NCBI GenBank assembly: GCA_945912145.1
Contig: CAMEBF010000018.1
Coordinates: forward strand, 1 to 37,308
Direction of reading: 5' to 3'
Length of the DNA: 37,308 bases
DNA from: an uncultured Clostridia bacterium
Lineage (GTDB): Bacteria; Bacillota; Clostridia; Oscillospirales; Acutalibacteraceae
Numbering within the stretch: position 1 is the stretch's first letter; every line of letters starts with the position of its first letter. The notes under the pieces are model-generated. The model did no database searches. It had not been told where the DNA came from and worked only from the letters and a program-made list of their open reading frames with translations. This document shows, in pieces, positions 1-7,762 of this stretch. Made by a program: the position numbers and the translations under genes.

Positions 1-13
1 CCAAACCTTTACC

Positions 14-22
14 ATTATACCA
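14..22 (-). promoter_or_regulatory. possible extended -10 promoter reading out of the window
   Basis: On the minus strand TGG is followed by TATAAT (14-19), which gives an extended -10 pattern. No convincing -35 lies 16-18 bases upstream. If real, it would drive a gene to the left of the window. This is a motif match only, with no gene visible to support it. Confidence 0.2.
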
Positions 23-58
23 TAGGAGGTTTTTTTCTTTTGCTAAAGCTTTTTTCTT

Positions 59-80
59 CCCCCGCTTCAAGCGGGGGTTT
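59..80 (+). terminator. hairpin with short T-run, end of an off-window transcript
   Basis: CCCCCGC pairs with GCGGGGG around a loop of about 5 bases, followed by TTTATTT on the plus strand. It probably ends a plus-strand transcript that enters from the left of the window. The weak T-run makes it less certain than the terminator at 99-148. Confidence 0.45.
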
Positions 81-98
81 ATTTCCACGCTTAAAAGC

Positions 99-148
99 AC
101 CAAAAAAAGAACGAACTTTTGGTAGACAAAAGTTCGTTCTTTTTTGGT
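99..148 (-). terminator. intrinsic terminator of the tRNA-Thr/tRNA-Tyr transcript
   Basis: A 13-bp stem (109-121 with 127-139, loop of 5) is extended on both sides by an A-run and a T-run, so it can work in either direction. It starts directly at the tRNA-Tyr 3' end. The outermost ACC/GGT pairs of the extended stem use the terminal CCA end of the tRNA. Confidence 0.85.
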
Positions 149-229
149 GGAAGAGGGTGGATTCGAACCACCGAAGCAACTTGCAACAGATTTACAGTCT
201 GCCCCCTTTGGCCACTCGGGAACTCTTCC
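145..229 (-). tRNA. tRNA-Tyr (anticodon GTA)
   Basis: The minus strand reads as a class II tRNA of 85 bases. The acceptor stem is GGAAGAG with CTCTTCC, the anticodon loop is CTGTAAA with anticodon GTA, and a long variable arm of the kind seen in bacterial tRNA-Tyr follows. The T-loop is TTCGAAT. Discriminator A and CCA are encoded (145-148). It lies 22 bases downstream of tRNA-Thr in the same transcript and is followed at once by an intrinsic terminator. Confidence 0.96.
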
Positions 230-251
230 GTATTCAATTGATCATTGATGG

Positions 252-327
252 TGGAGCTGGTGGACGGACTTGAACCCCCGACCTGCTGATTACAAATCAG
301 CTGCTCTACCAACTGAGCTACACCAGC
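252..327 (-). tRNA. tRNA-Thr (anticodon TGT)
   Basis: A 76-base cloverleaf is read on the minus strand. The acceptor stem is GCTGGTG with CACCAGC, the D-arm is GCTCAGTTGGTAGAGC, the anticodon stem CTGAT encloses TTTGTAA (anticodon TGT), and the T-loop is TTCAAGT. CCA is encoded. It is the first gene of a two-tRNA transcript with tRNA-Tyr and has a good promoter 20 bases upstream. Confidence 0.96.
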
Positions 328-346
328 AATTCTTAACGCGAGACAT

Positions 347-375
347 ACTATATCACAGTTCCGGCGAATTGTCAA
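347..375 (-). promoter_or_regulatory. promoter of the tRNA-Thr/tRNA-Tyr transcript
   Basis: On the minus strand the -35 TTGACA (370-375) and the -10 TATAGT (347-352) are 17 bases apart. This is a near-consensus housekeeping sigma-A promoter that would start transcription just upstream of tRNA-Thr. It diverges from the sulfatase promoter at 449-477. Confidence 0.8.
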
Positions 376-448
376 GACTTTTTTTGAATTTTTATTTTTT
401 TCTGTCCCGGACAGTCGGAATCGGTCGTCAAAATATTTTATAAAACCC

Positions 449-477
449 TTGTACATCTTTTTGTCTTGTGCTATAAT
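449..477 (+). promoter_or_regulatory. promoter of the sulfatase gene
   Basis: TTGTAC (449-454), a 17-base spacer and TATAAT (472-477). Predicted transcription start is near 484. An ATG at 488 would then be almost leaderless, which favours the downstream ATG at 515 as the translation start. Confidence 0.75.
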
Positions 478-514
478 AAAGTGATTTATGATAAAATCGA
501 ATAGGTGTATACAT

Positions 515-1831
515 ATGTCGCTTAACATTATTTTTTATTTTTCCGATCAGCAGCGTTGGGACACCGTCAACGAGACGCTGACGCCGCATCTGACGGTGCT
601 TGCGTCCGAGGGAGTCCTCTATGCCAATTCCTATACCTGTCAGCCCGTCTGCGGTCCGGCGAGAGCCTGTCTGCAATCCGGCGTTTACGCCACGCAGTGC
701 GGCGCGTACTGGAACGGCATTCCGCTTGACCCGACGATCAAGCCCCTTGCGGAATACTTCAATGAGGCCGGATACGACACCGCTTATGTCGGCAAATGGC
801 ATCTGGCGTCCGACCGTTATCCCGGCGTCGGCTTTCATTGCGAGACGACGGCTGTTCCGAAGGACAGGCAGGGCGGATACCGCTATTGGCGCGGTGCGGA
901 TGTATTGGAATTTACATCGCACGGTTATGACGGCTATGTTTTCGACGGCGACGGCAACCGCGTTGATTTTACGGGCTACCGAGCCGACTGCATTAACGAT
1001 ATGGCGTTGGAGTACATTGATAAGCACGAAGGCGACAATCCGTTTTTCCTCTTCGTATCACAGCTTGAGCCGCATCATCAGAACGATCATCACCGCTTTG
1101 AGGGACCGCGTGAGACGGTGGAGCAGTTCCGGGATTATCCGATTCCGCCCGATCTGTCGTTCCTCGACGGCGATTACCGCGAATGCTATCCCGATTACGT
1201 CGCGGCAATTCAGCGTCTGGACGAAAATGTCGGCAAATTGGTCGATAAGCTCAAGGAGAAAGGCATTTACGATAACACCGTGATTATTTACACGAGTGAT
1301 CACGGCTGTCATTTCAAGACGCGCAACGCCGAATATAAACGCACCTGTCACGATTCCGCGACGCATACGCCGCTGATTATCGCAGGCGGCGGCTTCCGCG
1401 GAGGAAAGATCGAAGAGAGGCTGGTCAGCCTGATCGACCTGCCGCCGACGCTTCTGTCGATCGCCGGGATTCCGGTTCCCGAGAGTTATATGGGCTACGA
1501 TCTGTGTCAGCAGCTTGATTCGCCGTTTGCCCGGGACTGCGTCTTTATGCAGATCAGCGAGTCGCAGGTCGGACGAGCCGTTCGCACCGATCGGTTCAAA
1601 TATGCCGTCCGTGCGCCGAAAAACGGCGAGATCTGTCACGACGCCAAGGTCTATTTTGAGGATTATCTTTATGATCTGCAAAACGACCCGTATGAAACGA
1701 CGAATCTCGTGCGTGACGAACGGTATGCGAAGACAAGGGCGCAGATGCGTCTGCTCTTAAAACGGGAAATGCGCCGCGCAGGCGAAGCCGAACCGGCGAT
1801 TCTGCCGGCGGTCTTCACCCGAAAAAAGTAA
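515..1831 (+). CDS. Cys-type sulfatase (alkaline-phosphatase superfamily)
   Basis: Predicted to hydrolyse a sulfate ester. In family S1 sulfatases the Cys of CxPxR is oxidised to formylglycine. Here the motif is C-G-P-A-R at residues 46-50 of a 438-residue protein. Other active-site features are the metal ligands D11-Q12 near the N-terminus, KWH at 94-96 and DHG at 262-264. I chose the ATG at 515 because AGGTG lies 7 bases upstream; an in-frame ATG at 488 sits almost on the predicted transcription start. No signal peptide is visible, so a cytoplasmic enzyme is likely. Maturation of a Cys-type enzyme in an anaerobe would need a radical-SAM anSME enzyme, which is not encoded nearby. The substrate (choline, glycan or other sulfate) cannot be read from the sequence. 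It has its own promoter, and the next gene follows after 41 bases. Confidence 0.88.
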   Translation: MSLNIIFYFSDQQRWDTVNETLTPHLTVLASEGVLYANSYTCQPVCGPARACLQSGVYATQCGAYWNGIPLDPTIKPLAEYFNEAGYDTAYVGKWHLASDRYPGVGFHCETTAVPKDRQGGYRYWRGADVLEFTSHGYDGYVFDGDGNRVDFTGYRADCINDMALEYIDKHEGDNPFFLFVSQLEPHHQNDHHRFEGPRETVEQFRDYPIPPDLSFLDGDYRECYPDYVAAIQRLDENVGKLVDKLKEKGIYDNTVIIYTSDHGCHFKTRNAEYKRTCHDSATHTPLIIAGGGFRGGKIEERLVSLIDLPPTLLSIAGIPVPESYMGYDLCQQLDSPFARDCVFMQISESQVGRAVRTDRFKYAVRAPKNGEICHDAKVYFEDYLYDLQNDPYETTNLVRDERYAKTRAQMRLLLKREMRRAGEAEPAILPAVFTRKK

Positions 1832-1872
1832 GGAAATATTTAAGATTATTTTAATAAGGAAATGGTATAACA

Positions 1873-3144
1873 ATGAAACAGCTTAACGAAATGACGAGAG
1901 AAGAATTGGCGGCGTTTGCAGCTGAAACGCAGGCGCGTTACGACGAGTTCAAAAGCCGCGGATTAACGATTGATATGTCGCGCGGCAAGCCCGGTCCCGA
2001 GCAGCTCGATATGGCGCAGGCAGATTTTGCGCCGGCGTTCGCCGTGACGGATTATAAGAGCAAGAGCGGTTTTGACTGCCGCAATTACGGACTGCTTGCG
2101 GGTATCGACGAAGCGAAGGAGCTTTTTGCGGAGCTTCTGGGCGTCGAGCCGAAGAATATCATCGTCGGCGGCAATGCCAGTCTCGAGCTGATGTTCAGCT
2201 TTATCGCCCAGTGCTATACGCACGGCATCGGCGGCTGCACGCCGTGGTGCAAGCTCGATAAGGTGAAATTCATCGCCGTTGTGCCGGGCTATGACCGTCA
2301 TTTCGGCATTGCGGAGTACTTCGGCATCGAGATGGTCAACGTGCCGATCAATGAAAACGGTCCCGATATGGATATGGTTGAAGAGCTTGTCAAAGACCCG
2401 GCGGTCAAAGGTATGTTCTGCGTGCCCAAATACTCCAACCCCGACGGCTATACCTATTCCGCCGAAACGGTGGAACGGCTCGCAAAGATGCAGCCGGCGG
2501 CAAAGGATTTCCGCGTGATCTGGGATAACGCATACATCATTCACGATCTGTACGATACGAGCGACGAACTGGTCAATATTTTTGACGCAGCAGAAAAATA
2601 CGGTACGCAGGATCATTTTGTTGAGTTCTGTTCCACTTCTAAAATCACGTTCCCGGGCGCGGGCATTTCCGCCATCGCGGCGTCCGACGCCAATATCAAA
2701 GAAATCCTGGAGCGTCTGACGATCCAGATCATCAGCTATGATAAAATGAATCAGCTCCGCCATGCGAAAGTGTTCCCGGATGTCGCGGCGCTGAAAGCGG
2801 AGATGAAAAAGCACGCCGCCATTCTGCGTCCGAAGTTCGAGGCAGTTCTGTCCGTTCTGGACGAGGAGCTCGGCGGACTCGGCATCGCTTCGTGGCACAA
2901 GCCGAACGGCGGTTATTTCATCAGTCTGAACGTCAATACGGGCAGCGCGAAATACGCCGGTCAGCTCTGCAAGGATGCCGGACTGACGCTCACAGGCGTC
3001 GGCGCGACATTCCCGTACAAGAATGATCCCGACGACCGCAATATTCGTATTGCGCCGTCATACCCGTCGGTTGAGGATCTCAAGGCGTCGGCAGAGCTGC
3101 TTTGTATTGCGGTGAAACTGGCGGCCGTGAAAGAGCTGTCATGA
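1873..3144 (+). CDS. PLP-dependent aminotransferase, probably aspartate aminotransferase (PF12897-like)
   Basis: This is a fold-type I aminotransferase of 423 residues. The start [12 protein letters not shown] (residues 36-47) marks the subgroup that includes corynebacterial aspartate aminotransferase. Visible active-site elements are Y/N contacts at SNPDGY (188-193), WDNAY with the PLP-ring Asp218, and the Schiff-base lysine K257 in STSK. It would transfer the amino group of aspartate (or a similar amino acid) to 2-oxoglutarate in the cytoplasm. The ribosome binding site AAGGAA lies 11 bases before ATG. Its stop codon overlaps the ispF start in ATGA, so the two genes are translationally coupled. 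The substrate is inferred from the family. Confidence 0.85.
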   Translation: MKQLNEMTREELAAFAAETQARYDEFKSRGLTIDMSRGKPGPEQLDMAQADFAPAFAVTDYKSKSGFDCRNYGLLAGIDEAKELFAELLGVEPKNIIVGGNASLELMFSFIAQCYTHGIGGCTPWCKLDKVKFIAVVPGYDRHFGIAEYFGIEMVNVPINENGPDMDMVEELVKDPAVKGMFCVPKYSNPDGYTYSAETVERLAKMQPAAKDFRVIWDNAYIIHDLYDTSDELVNIFDAAEKYGTQDHFVEFCSTSKITFPGAGISAIAASDANIKEILERLTIQIISYDKMNQLRHAKVFPDVAALKAEMKKHAAILRPKFEAVLSVLDEELGGLGIASWHKPNGGYFISLNVNTGSAKYAGQLCKDAGLTLTGVGATFPYKNDPDDRNIRIAPSYPSVEDLKASAELLCIAVKLAAVKELS

Positions 3145-3617
3145 TCCGCGTCGGTCACGGATATGATGTGCACCGCTTTGCCGAGAATCGGGAGCTCGTG
3201 CTTGGCGGCGTAAAGATTGCGTATGAAAAAGGACTTCTCGGGCATTCGGACGCCGACGTCCTGCTGCACGCCGTTTGTGACGCGCTGCTCGGCGCGGCGG
3301 CTCTCGGCGACATCGGAAAGCATTTTCCGGACAGCGACGAACGCTACCGGGGCATCGACAGCCGTCTGCTTCTGCGGCACGTCGTCTCGCTTCTGCATGA
3401 GCACGGCTACGGCATTGTCAATATCGATGCGACGGTGATCGCGCAGCAGCCGAAGATCGGTGCGCTGACGGCGCAGATGGTTCTGCATATCGCCGAAGAC
3501 TGCGGCATCGGAACAGATCGCGTCAATGTCAAAGCGACAACGGAGGAAAAACTCGGTTTTACCGGCAGACTGGAGGGCATTTCCGCCCATGCCGTGTGCC
3601 TGATCGAAACCATATAA
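3141..3617 (+). CDS. ispF: 2-C-methyl-D-erythritol 2,4-cyclodiphosphate synthase
   Basis: Cyclises CDP-methylerythritol 2-phosphate to MEcPP and releases CMP in the non-mevalonate isoprenoid pathway. The 158-residue protein has the family's usual length. Its zinc site is readable as D9, H11 and H43, followed by the conserved [18 protein letters not shown] region. The start is the ATG inside ATGA at 3141, which gives the standard [14 protein letters not shown]-terminus; longer in-frame starts would extend into the aminotransferase gene. It is not next to ispD here and instead is coupled to the aminotransferase. No separate promoter is seen. Confidence 0.96.
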   Translation: MIRVGHGYDVHRFAENRELVLGGVKIAYEKGLLGHSDADVLLHAVCDALLGAAALGDIGKHFPDSDERYRGIDSRLLLRHVVSLLHEHGYGIVNIDATVIAQQPKIGALTAQMVLHIAEDCGIGTDRVNVKATTEEKLGFTGRLEGISAHAVCLIETI

Positions 3618-3652
3618 AATAGGAAACAAGAACGGAGAGTAAGAGTTAGGCG

Positions 3653-4579
3653 GTGATTGAATTGAAATCTTTTGGGTTGTTGTCCGTAGCCGATACGATT
3701 TCGTCCACATGGGATAAATTCGCCGGTGCGGTTATGAGCCTGAACTCATTCAAGGATATACTGGATATTTTATTCGTGGCGCTGATTGTGTACGCGCTGA
3801 TTATTCAGTTCCGGAAATCTCAGTCCATTCAGATTCTGAAAGGAATCGCGCTGGTTGTGGTGCTGTATCTGGTGGTCAACCTGTTGGAGATGAACGCCAG
3901 TAAATATATTTTCAACAGCGTTTTCGGCGATTTGCTGGTCATTCTGGTCATTATTTTCAGCGGAGAGATCCGGCAGGCACTTGAGCGTGCCGGTCAGCGG
4001 AAGAATTTTGCGTTTCTTTCTCTGTTCAGCTCGAAGAGCGACAACAGTGAGACCTACGATGTGATCAACAGCGTTTGCCGTGCCTGCGCGGAAATGAGTG
4101 AGGATAAAATCGGTTCGCTTATTATCTTCCAGAGAAAATCGCTGCTCGGCGATATTACACGGCAGAGCGTTCCCATCGATTCGTGCATCACAACGGAGAT
4201 GCTGTGCAGCGTCTTCTTTCCCAAGGCAGCGCTGCATGACGGCGCGATTGTCATCAAGGACGGACGGATCGTCGCCGCACGCTGTGTGGTTCCGCTGAAA
4301 AATGAAAAGGAAGTCACGGAGCACGTGGGTACCCGCCACCGCGCCGCGCTTGAAGTCAGTCTGCGTTCCGACGCCGTGGCCGTTGTCACAAGTGAAGAGA
4401 CGGGCATCATTTCCGTTGCCTGCGACGGGAATCTGAAAAGGGGATTGTCCGACGCACAGCTTCGCCAAACGCTGATCGATCTGCTGATCGAATCCCCTGC
4501 CGACGGAAAAAATGGCGGTAAGGGCAAAAAAAACAAGCAGCTTGTTGAGAAAAAACAAAAGGGGGAGAAGAAAGAATGA
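3653..4579 (+). CDS. cdaA: diadenylate cyclase CdaA (c-di-AMP synthase)
   Basis: Makes cyclic di-AMP from two ATP at the membrane. The 308-residue protein has three hydrophobic segments near residues 35-52, 61-78 and 92-103, then the DAC domain with DGA (196-198) and RHR (228-230), both needed for catalysis. The last 25 residues are Lys-rich. The GTG at 3653 is my preferred start, although an ATG at 3734 (residue 28) would also leave the first membrane segment intact. The stop overlaps the cdaR ATG by four bases. In Bacillus the order is cdaA-cdaR-glmM; glmM is not next here. c-di-AMP typically controls potassium and osmolyte balance and wall integrity. Confidence 0.96.
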   Translation: MIELKSFGLLSVADTISSTWDKFAGAVMSLNSFKDILDILFVALIVYALIIQFRKSQSIQILKGIALVVVLYLVVNLLEMNASKYIFNSVFGDLLVILVIIFSGEIRQALERAGQRKNFAFLSLFSSKSDNSETYDVINSVCRACAEMSEDKIGSLIIFQRKSLLGDITRQSVPIDSCITTEMLCSVFFPKAALHDGAIVIKDGRIVAARCVVPLKNEKEVTEHVGTRHRAALEVSLRSDAVAVVTSEETGIISVACDGNLKRGLSDAQLRQTLIDLLIESPADGKNGGKGKKNKQLVEKKQKGEKKE

Positions 4580-5598
4580 AACCATCTCCCGAAACAGGCA
4601 ATAAAAAAAAGAATGGGCGTCATTTGCTGGATAACAATACATTTGTGTTTCTCCTATCCCTGGTGATCGCCTTCTTCATATGGGTCGCCGTGGCGATGTA
4701 CAAGAGTCCGCAGGAGTCCTATACTATTTATAATGTGCCGATTGCGATCGATACGGAGAACAGCATCGTAGCGCAGAAAGGCTATGTCAATTTCTGGCAG
4801 AGCGATGAAACGATCGATCTGACCGTCACGGGTCCCCGGTATCTCATCACATCGCTGACGCCGGATGACGTTCTAGTTTCGGCAAATTTGAATATGGTGG
4901 ATTCCGCCGGCATTACCGAACTGCCTCTCAGAGTGTCTCTTAAGAATAGCAACCAGGATATTTCGATCACCGCCATGTCAAAAACAGCTGTAGAGGTTTA
5001 TTTTGACACGGAGCTTGTAAAGGAATTTGAGATTCAACTCGATACGGATATTATCCCCGATCATATTGCCGATGGCTATGAAGCGTCCGGCGCGGCGCTG
5101 ACGGTGATGAACGTGACGCTCAAAGGCCCCGAGACAGAGGTCAATAAGGTCGAGAACGTCATTGCGGATCCGCAGTTTCCGGAGGAGCTGCTCTATGAGA
5201 CCTCTACCGTTCCCGTTACGTTGAATTTTGAGGGTGCGTCTGCCGCCGATACGGTTTCTGTCAATAAATATGTCGGGATCGTGGATGGGCAGGAATGCCA
5301 TGTCAAGATCAATATTGATCGTCTGACCAATCTTAAAACCGTAGTGGCGCTGCCCGGCGTACAAACCGGCAATGCGCAGTTCATTGTTGACCCGGAAGAG
5401 GTTGCGGTGCGGATCGATACGGAGATCGGCTATGACAAGGATACGCTGCCGGTGCTGACGCTTGACGCGGCGGCGCTGCAATCGGGCGTCGACCGTTATT
5501 CCGTCAAGGCATCTGACCTGAAGCTGCCGGACGGCGTCACGCTGATTGACGATTCGATTACTTTTGAAATCACGATCAAGAACACCGAAGAGGAATAA
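4576..5598 (+). CDS. cdaR: CdaA regulatory protein, YbbR-domain
   Basis: A 340-residue membrane-anchored protein with a basic cytoplasmic start, a transmembrane segment at about 22-41 and a large extracytoplasmic part made of several YbbR-type beta repeats. One repeat opens near VPIAIDTENSIVAQKGY, and others lie around residues 135-225, 225-310 and at the C-terminus. In Bacillus and Listeria CdaR binds CdaA and tunes c-di-AMP synthesis. The four-base overlap with cdaA supports joint expression. The assignment rests on repeat character, topology and context. Confidence 0.9.
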   Translation: MKPSPETGNKKKNGRHLLDNNTFVFLLSLVIAFFIWVAVAMYKSPQESYTIYNVPIAIDTENSIVAQKGYVNFWQSDETIDLTVTGPRYLITSLTPDDVLVSANLNMVDSAGITELPLRVSLKNSNQDISITAMSKTAVEVYFDTELVKEFEIQLDTDIIPDHIADGYEASGAALTVMNVTLKGPETEVNKVENVIADPQFPEELLYETSTVPVTLNFEGASAADTVSVNKYVGIVDGQECHVKINIDRLTNLKTVVALPGVQTGNAQFIVDPEEVAVRIDTEIGYDKDTLPVLTLDAAALQSGVDRYSVKASDLKLPDGVTLIDDSITFEITIKNTEEE

Positions 5599-5619
5599 AA
5601 ATAAACGGAGGAAAGGACT

Positions 5620-7014
5620 ATGCGCAAAAAGCTTCTTGCGGTCATATCGCTTCTGCTGACGGTCACGGTGCTGTTCAGCGGCTGCGGCGCGTTTTCCTTT
5701 AACTCTGCGGAGAACCTTGTCCGTCCGCCGAAGCTCTCCGGCGACGACGGCGCCCTGCAGGCGGCTTTTGAATATGCCGTGAGCGATAAGGGCGAATACA
5801 TCCTGAAATATCCTTCCGCCGGCGAATACCGTTCCGCGTATGTCCGTTACGACTGCGATGCGGACGGCACCGATGAAGCGTTCGTCTTTTATTCGCTGAA
5901 GACCGAAGCGATGTCTGTTTATATGGTCATGCTCGACTATGCGAACGGGGAATGGAACGCCGTGGGAGAGGTACCGGGAGAGGGAAGCGACATCTATTCC
6001 ATCGAGTTCTGCGACCTGAACAATGACGGCATCGCCGAGGTGCTGGTCGGCTGGAGCTCGCTTGACGCCAAAAGTAACAAAAAACTGGCGGTCTATTGTT
6101 CCTATAAAAATTCCCAGAATCTCAATTATCGCGTGTTGGCGATCGAATCGTACACAAGTATGTACACCGTGGATCTCGATAACGACGGCGAAAAGGAGAT
6201 CCTCCTGGCGCTCATCAGCTCTACCTCCGATATTTATACGACGGAAGCGAGGCTGCTGAAAATGACGGATCATGCGCCGTCGGATTTTCAGATGAACCCG
6301 GTCGGGCAGGTCAGCTTGTATTCCGAAACCACGGCGATCACGGCGATTACCTCCTGCGAGCAGAATCGGAAAAATTATGTCTATATCGACGAGGCTGCCG
6401 GCGACACGTATCTGACAGAGATCCTCTACTGGGATCCGGAGCAGAATACGCTGGTCGCGCCGCTTCAGGTGGATATGCTTTCGATCGCCTCATGTCCGAC
6501 GAGCCGGTCGCTCGCGCTGGGCTGCACCGATATCAATGAGGACGGCATCCCCGAGATTCCGTCAACGGCTCTGATTCCGGACAGCAGAGTCGTCAGGAAA
6601 ACACCTTCGGAAAGCGATGTCCCCGTTCAGGAGGAAAATGTCTATGTCGTCCATTGGAAGCAATATGAAAACGGGCAGTTCCGGACGGTCAGCAGCTTCA
6701 TCAATAACTGCTATGACGCTTTCAAGCTGAAATACGATGAAACAACCATGGCGGACTGGAGCGTTATGATCTATCCCGACAGTCATCTGACGCAGTTTTT
6801 TGAACTGAGAAAGTCGCAGACGCCTGAACAGACCGATGAGTCGGTGCTGCTGTTTTCCATTCAGGCGGTCGAGCCCCACGAAACGGTCAGCATCGGCGCG
6901 TATCTGATGACGGGTGACGAATATAAGTATACCTATGAAATTACGCAGGAGGGAGAAAATGCCGGCATCACCAAGAGTTTCATTGCATCCGCTTTTTCTT
7001 TTTCCGATTATTGA
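5620..7014 (+). CDS. lipoprotein with Asp-rich (calcium-loop-like) repeats, unknown function
   Basis: The 464-residue protein has a lipoprotein signal: basic start, hydrophobic core and lipobox LFSGC with C22 as the lipidated residue. It should therefore sit on the outer face of the membrane. Four D-x-[DN]-x-D-G loops are visible near residues 78-86 (DCDADGTDE), 132-140 (DLNNDGIAE), 185-193 (DLDNDGEKE) and 304-312 (DINEDGIPE). They resemble the calcium-binding loops of FG-GAP/VCBS beta-propeller proteins, with hydrophobic strands after each loop. I recognise no enzyme motif. It starts 21 bases after cdaR with RBS GGAGGA and is followed by a two-component system, so an envelope sensing or accessory role is possible but inferred only from location. 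Confidence 0.8.
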   Translation: MRKKLLAVISLLLTVTVLFSGCGAFSFNSAENLVRPPKLSGDDGALQAAFEYAVSDKGEYILKYPSAGEYRSAYVRYDCDADGTDEAFVFYSLKTEAMSVYMVMLDYANGEWNAVGEVPGEGSDIYSIEFCDLNNDGIAEVLVGWSSLDAKSNKKLAVYCSYKNSQNLNYRVLAIESYTSMYTVDLDNDGEKEILLALISSTSDIYTTEARLLKMTDHAPSDFQMNPVGQVSLYSETTAITAITSCEQNRKNYVYIDEAAGDTYLTEILYWDPEQNTLVAPLQVDMLSIASCPTSRSLALGCTDINEDGIPEIPSTALIPDSRVVRKTPSESDVPVQEENVYVVHWKQYENGQFRTVSSFINNCYDAFKLKYDETTMADWSVMIYPDSHLTQFFELRKSQTPEQTDESVLLFSIQAVEPHETVSIGAYLMTGDEYKYTYEITQEGENAGITKSFIASAFSFSDY

Positions 7015-7054
7015 ACTGACGATGTTTTTGAATGAGTAAGGAGAACTATGAAAA

Positions 7055-7762
7055 ATGAAGAGAATTTTGATTGCGGAAGACGAAGCTTCTATCCGTGACT
7101 TTGTGGTCATCAATCTCAGACGCGGCGGCTATGAGGTCGTCGAAGCGGAGAATGGACGGGAAGCGATCGAAAAGTACAACGAATGCGGCGGCGACATCGA
7201 TATTGCGCTGCTTGACATCATGATGCCGGAGCTTGACGGACTGGAGGTCTGTAAGTATCTGCGGCAGCAGAGCACGACCATCGGTATCATCATGCTGACG
7301 GCGAAGTCGCAGGAGATGGATAAGGTGACAGGGCTCCTCGTCGGCGCGGACGATTATGTTATCAAACCGTTTTCACCGTCGGAGCTGATGGCACGTGTCG
7401 ACGCCGTTTATCGCCGCGTCACGGTCAATAAGGAGTTTGCCGATAAGAGCCGCAATGCGGGTGACGTGATTTGCGGCGGCTGCTTTACGCTCAATCTGCG
7501 GAACCGGACCTTTCAGAAGTCGGGCGAGCTGATCGAGCTGACGCAGGTTGAGTTTCAGATCATGGAGTATTTCATGAGCAATCCCGGCGTGCCGCTCTCG
7601 CGTATGAGCATTCTGAAATATGTGTGGGGCGACGCCTATTACGGCGACGACAAGGTCGTGGACGTCAATATTCGCCGTCTTCGTATGAAAGTGGAGGAGG
7701 ATTCTTCGAGTCCCGAGCACCTCGTGACGGTCTGGGGATTTGGATATAAGTGGATCCCGTAA
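7055..7762 (+). CDS. OmpR/PhoB-family response regulator
   Basis: The 235-residue DNA-binding regulator has an N-terminal receiver with the phosphoacceptor D54 (LLDIMMPELDG), T83 and K105 (KPFSP). A C-terminal winged helix (about 140-235) ends in the usual VTVWGFGYKW motif. It is presumably phosphorylated by the kinase encoded next, whose possible GTG start overlaps its last 13 bases. AAGGAG lies 11 bases upstream of the ATG; an out-of-frame ATG at 7048 is nearer to it but gives no matching protein. The target genes are unknown. The adjacent lipoprotein and cdaAR are candidates only by position. Confidence 0.93.
   Translation: MKRILIAEDEASIRDFVVINLRRGGYEVVEAENGREAIEKYNECGGDIDIALLDIMMPELDGLEVCKYLRQQSTTIGIIMLTAKSQEMDKVTGLLVGADDYVIKPFSPSELMARVDAVYRRVTVNKEFADKSRNAGDVICGGCFTLNLRNRTFQKSGELIELTQVEFQIMEYFMSNPGVPLSRMSILKYVWGDAYYGDDKVVDVNIRRLRMKVEEDSSSPEHLVTVWGFGYKWIP

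Noticed and set aside
40-528. ORFs of 77 and 145 codons over the tRNA region
   Set aside because: They run through two complete tRNA genes and their terminator and have no ribosome binding site.
4978-6273. Minus-strand ORF of 431 codons
   Set aside because: Antisense to cdaR and the lipoprotein gene; rich in Arg/His/Asp repeats typical of reverse-frame shadows.
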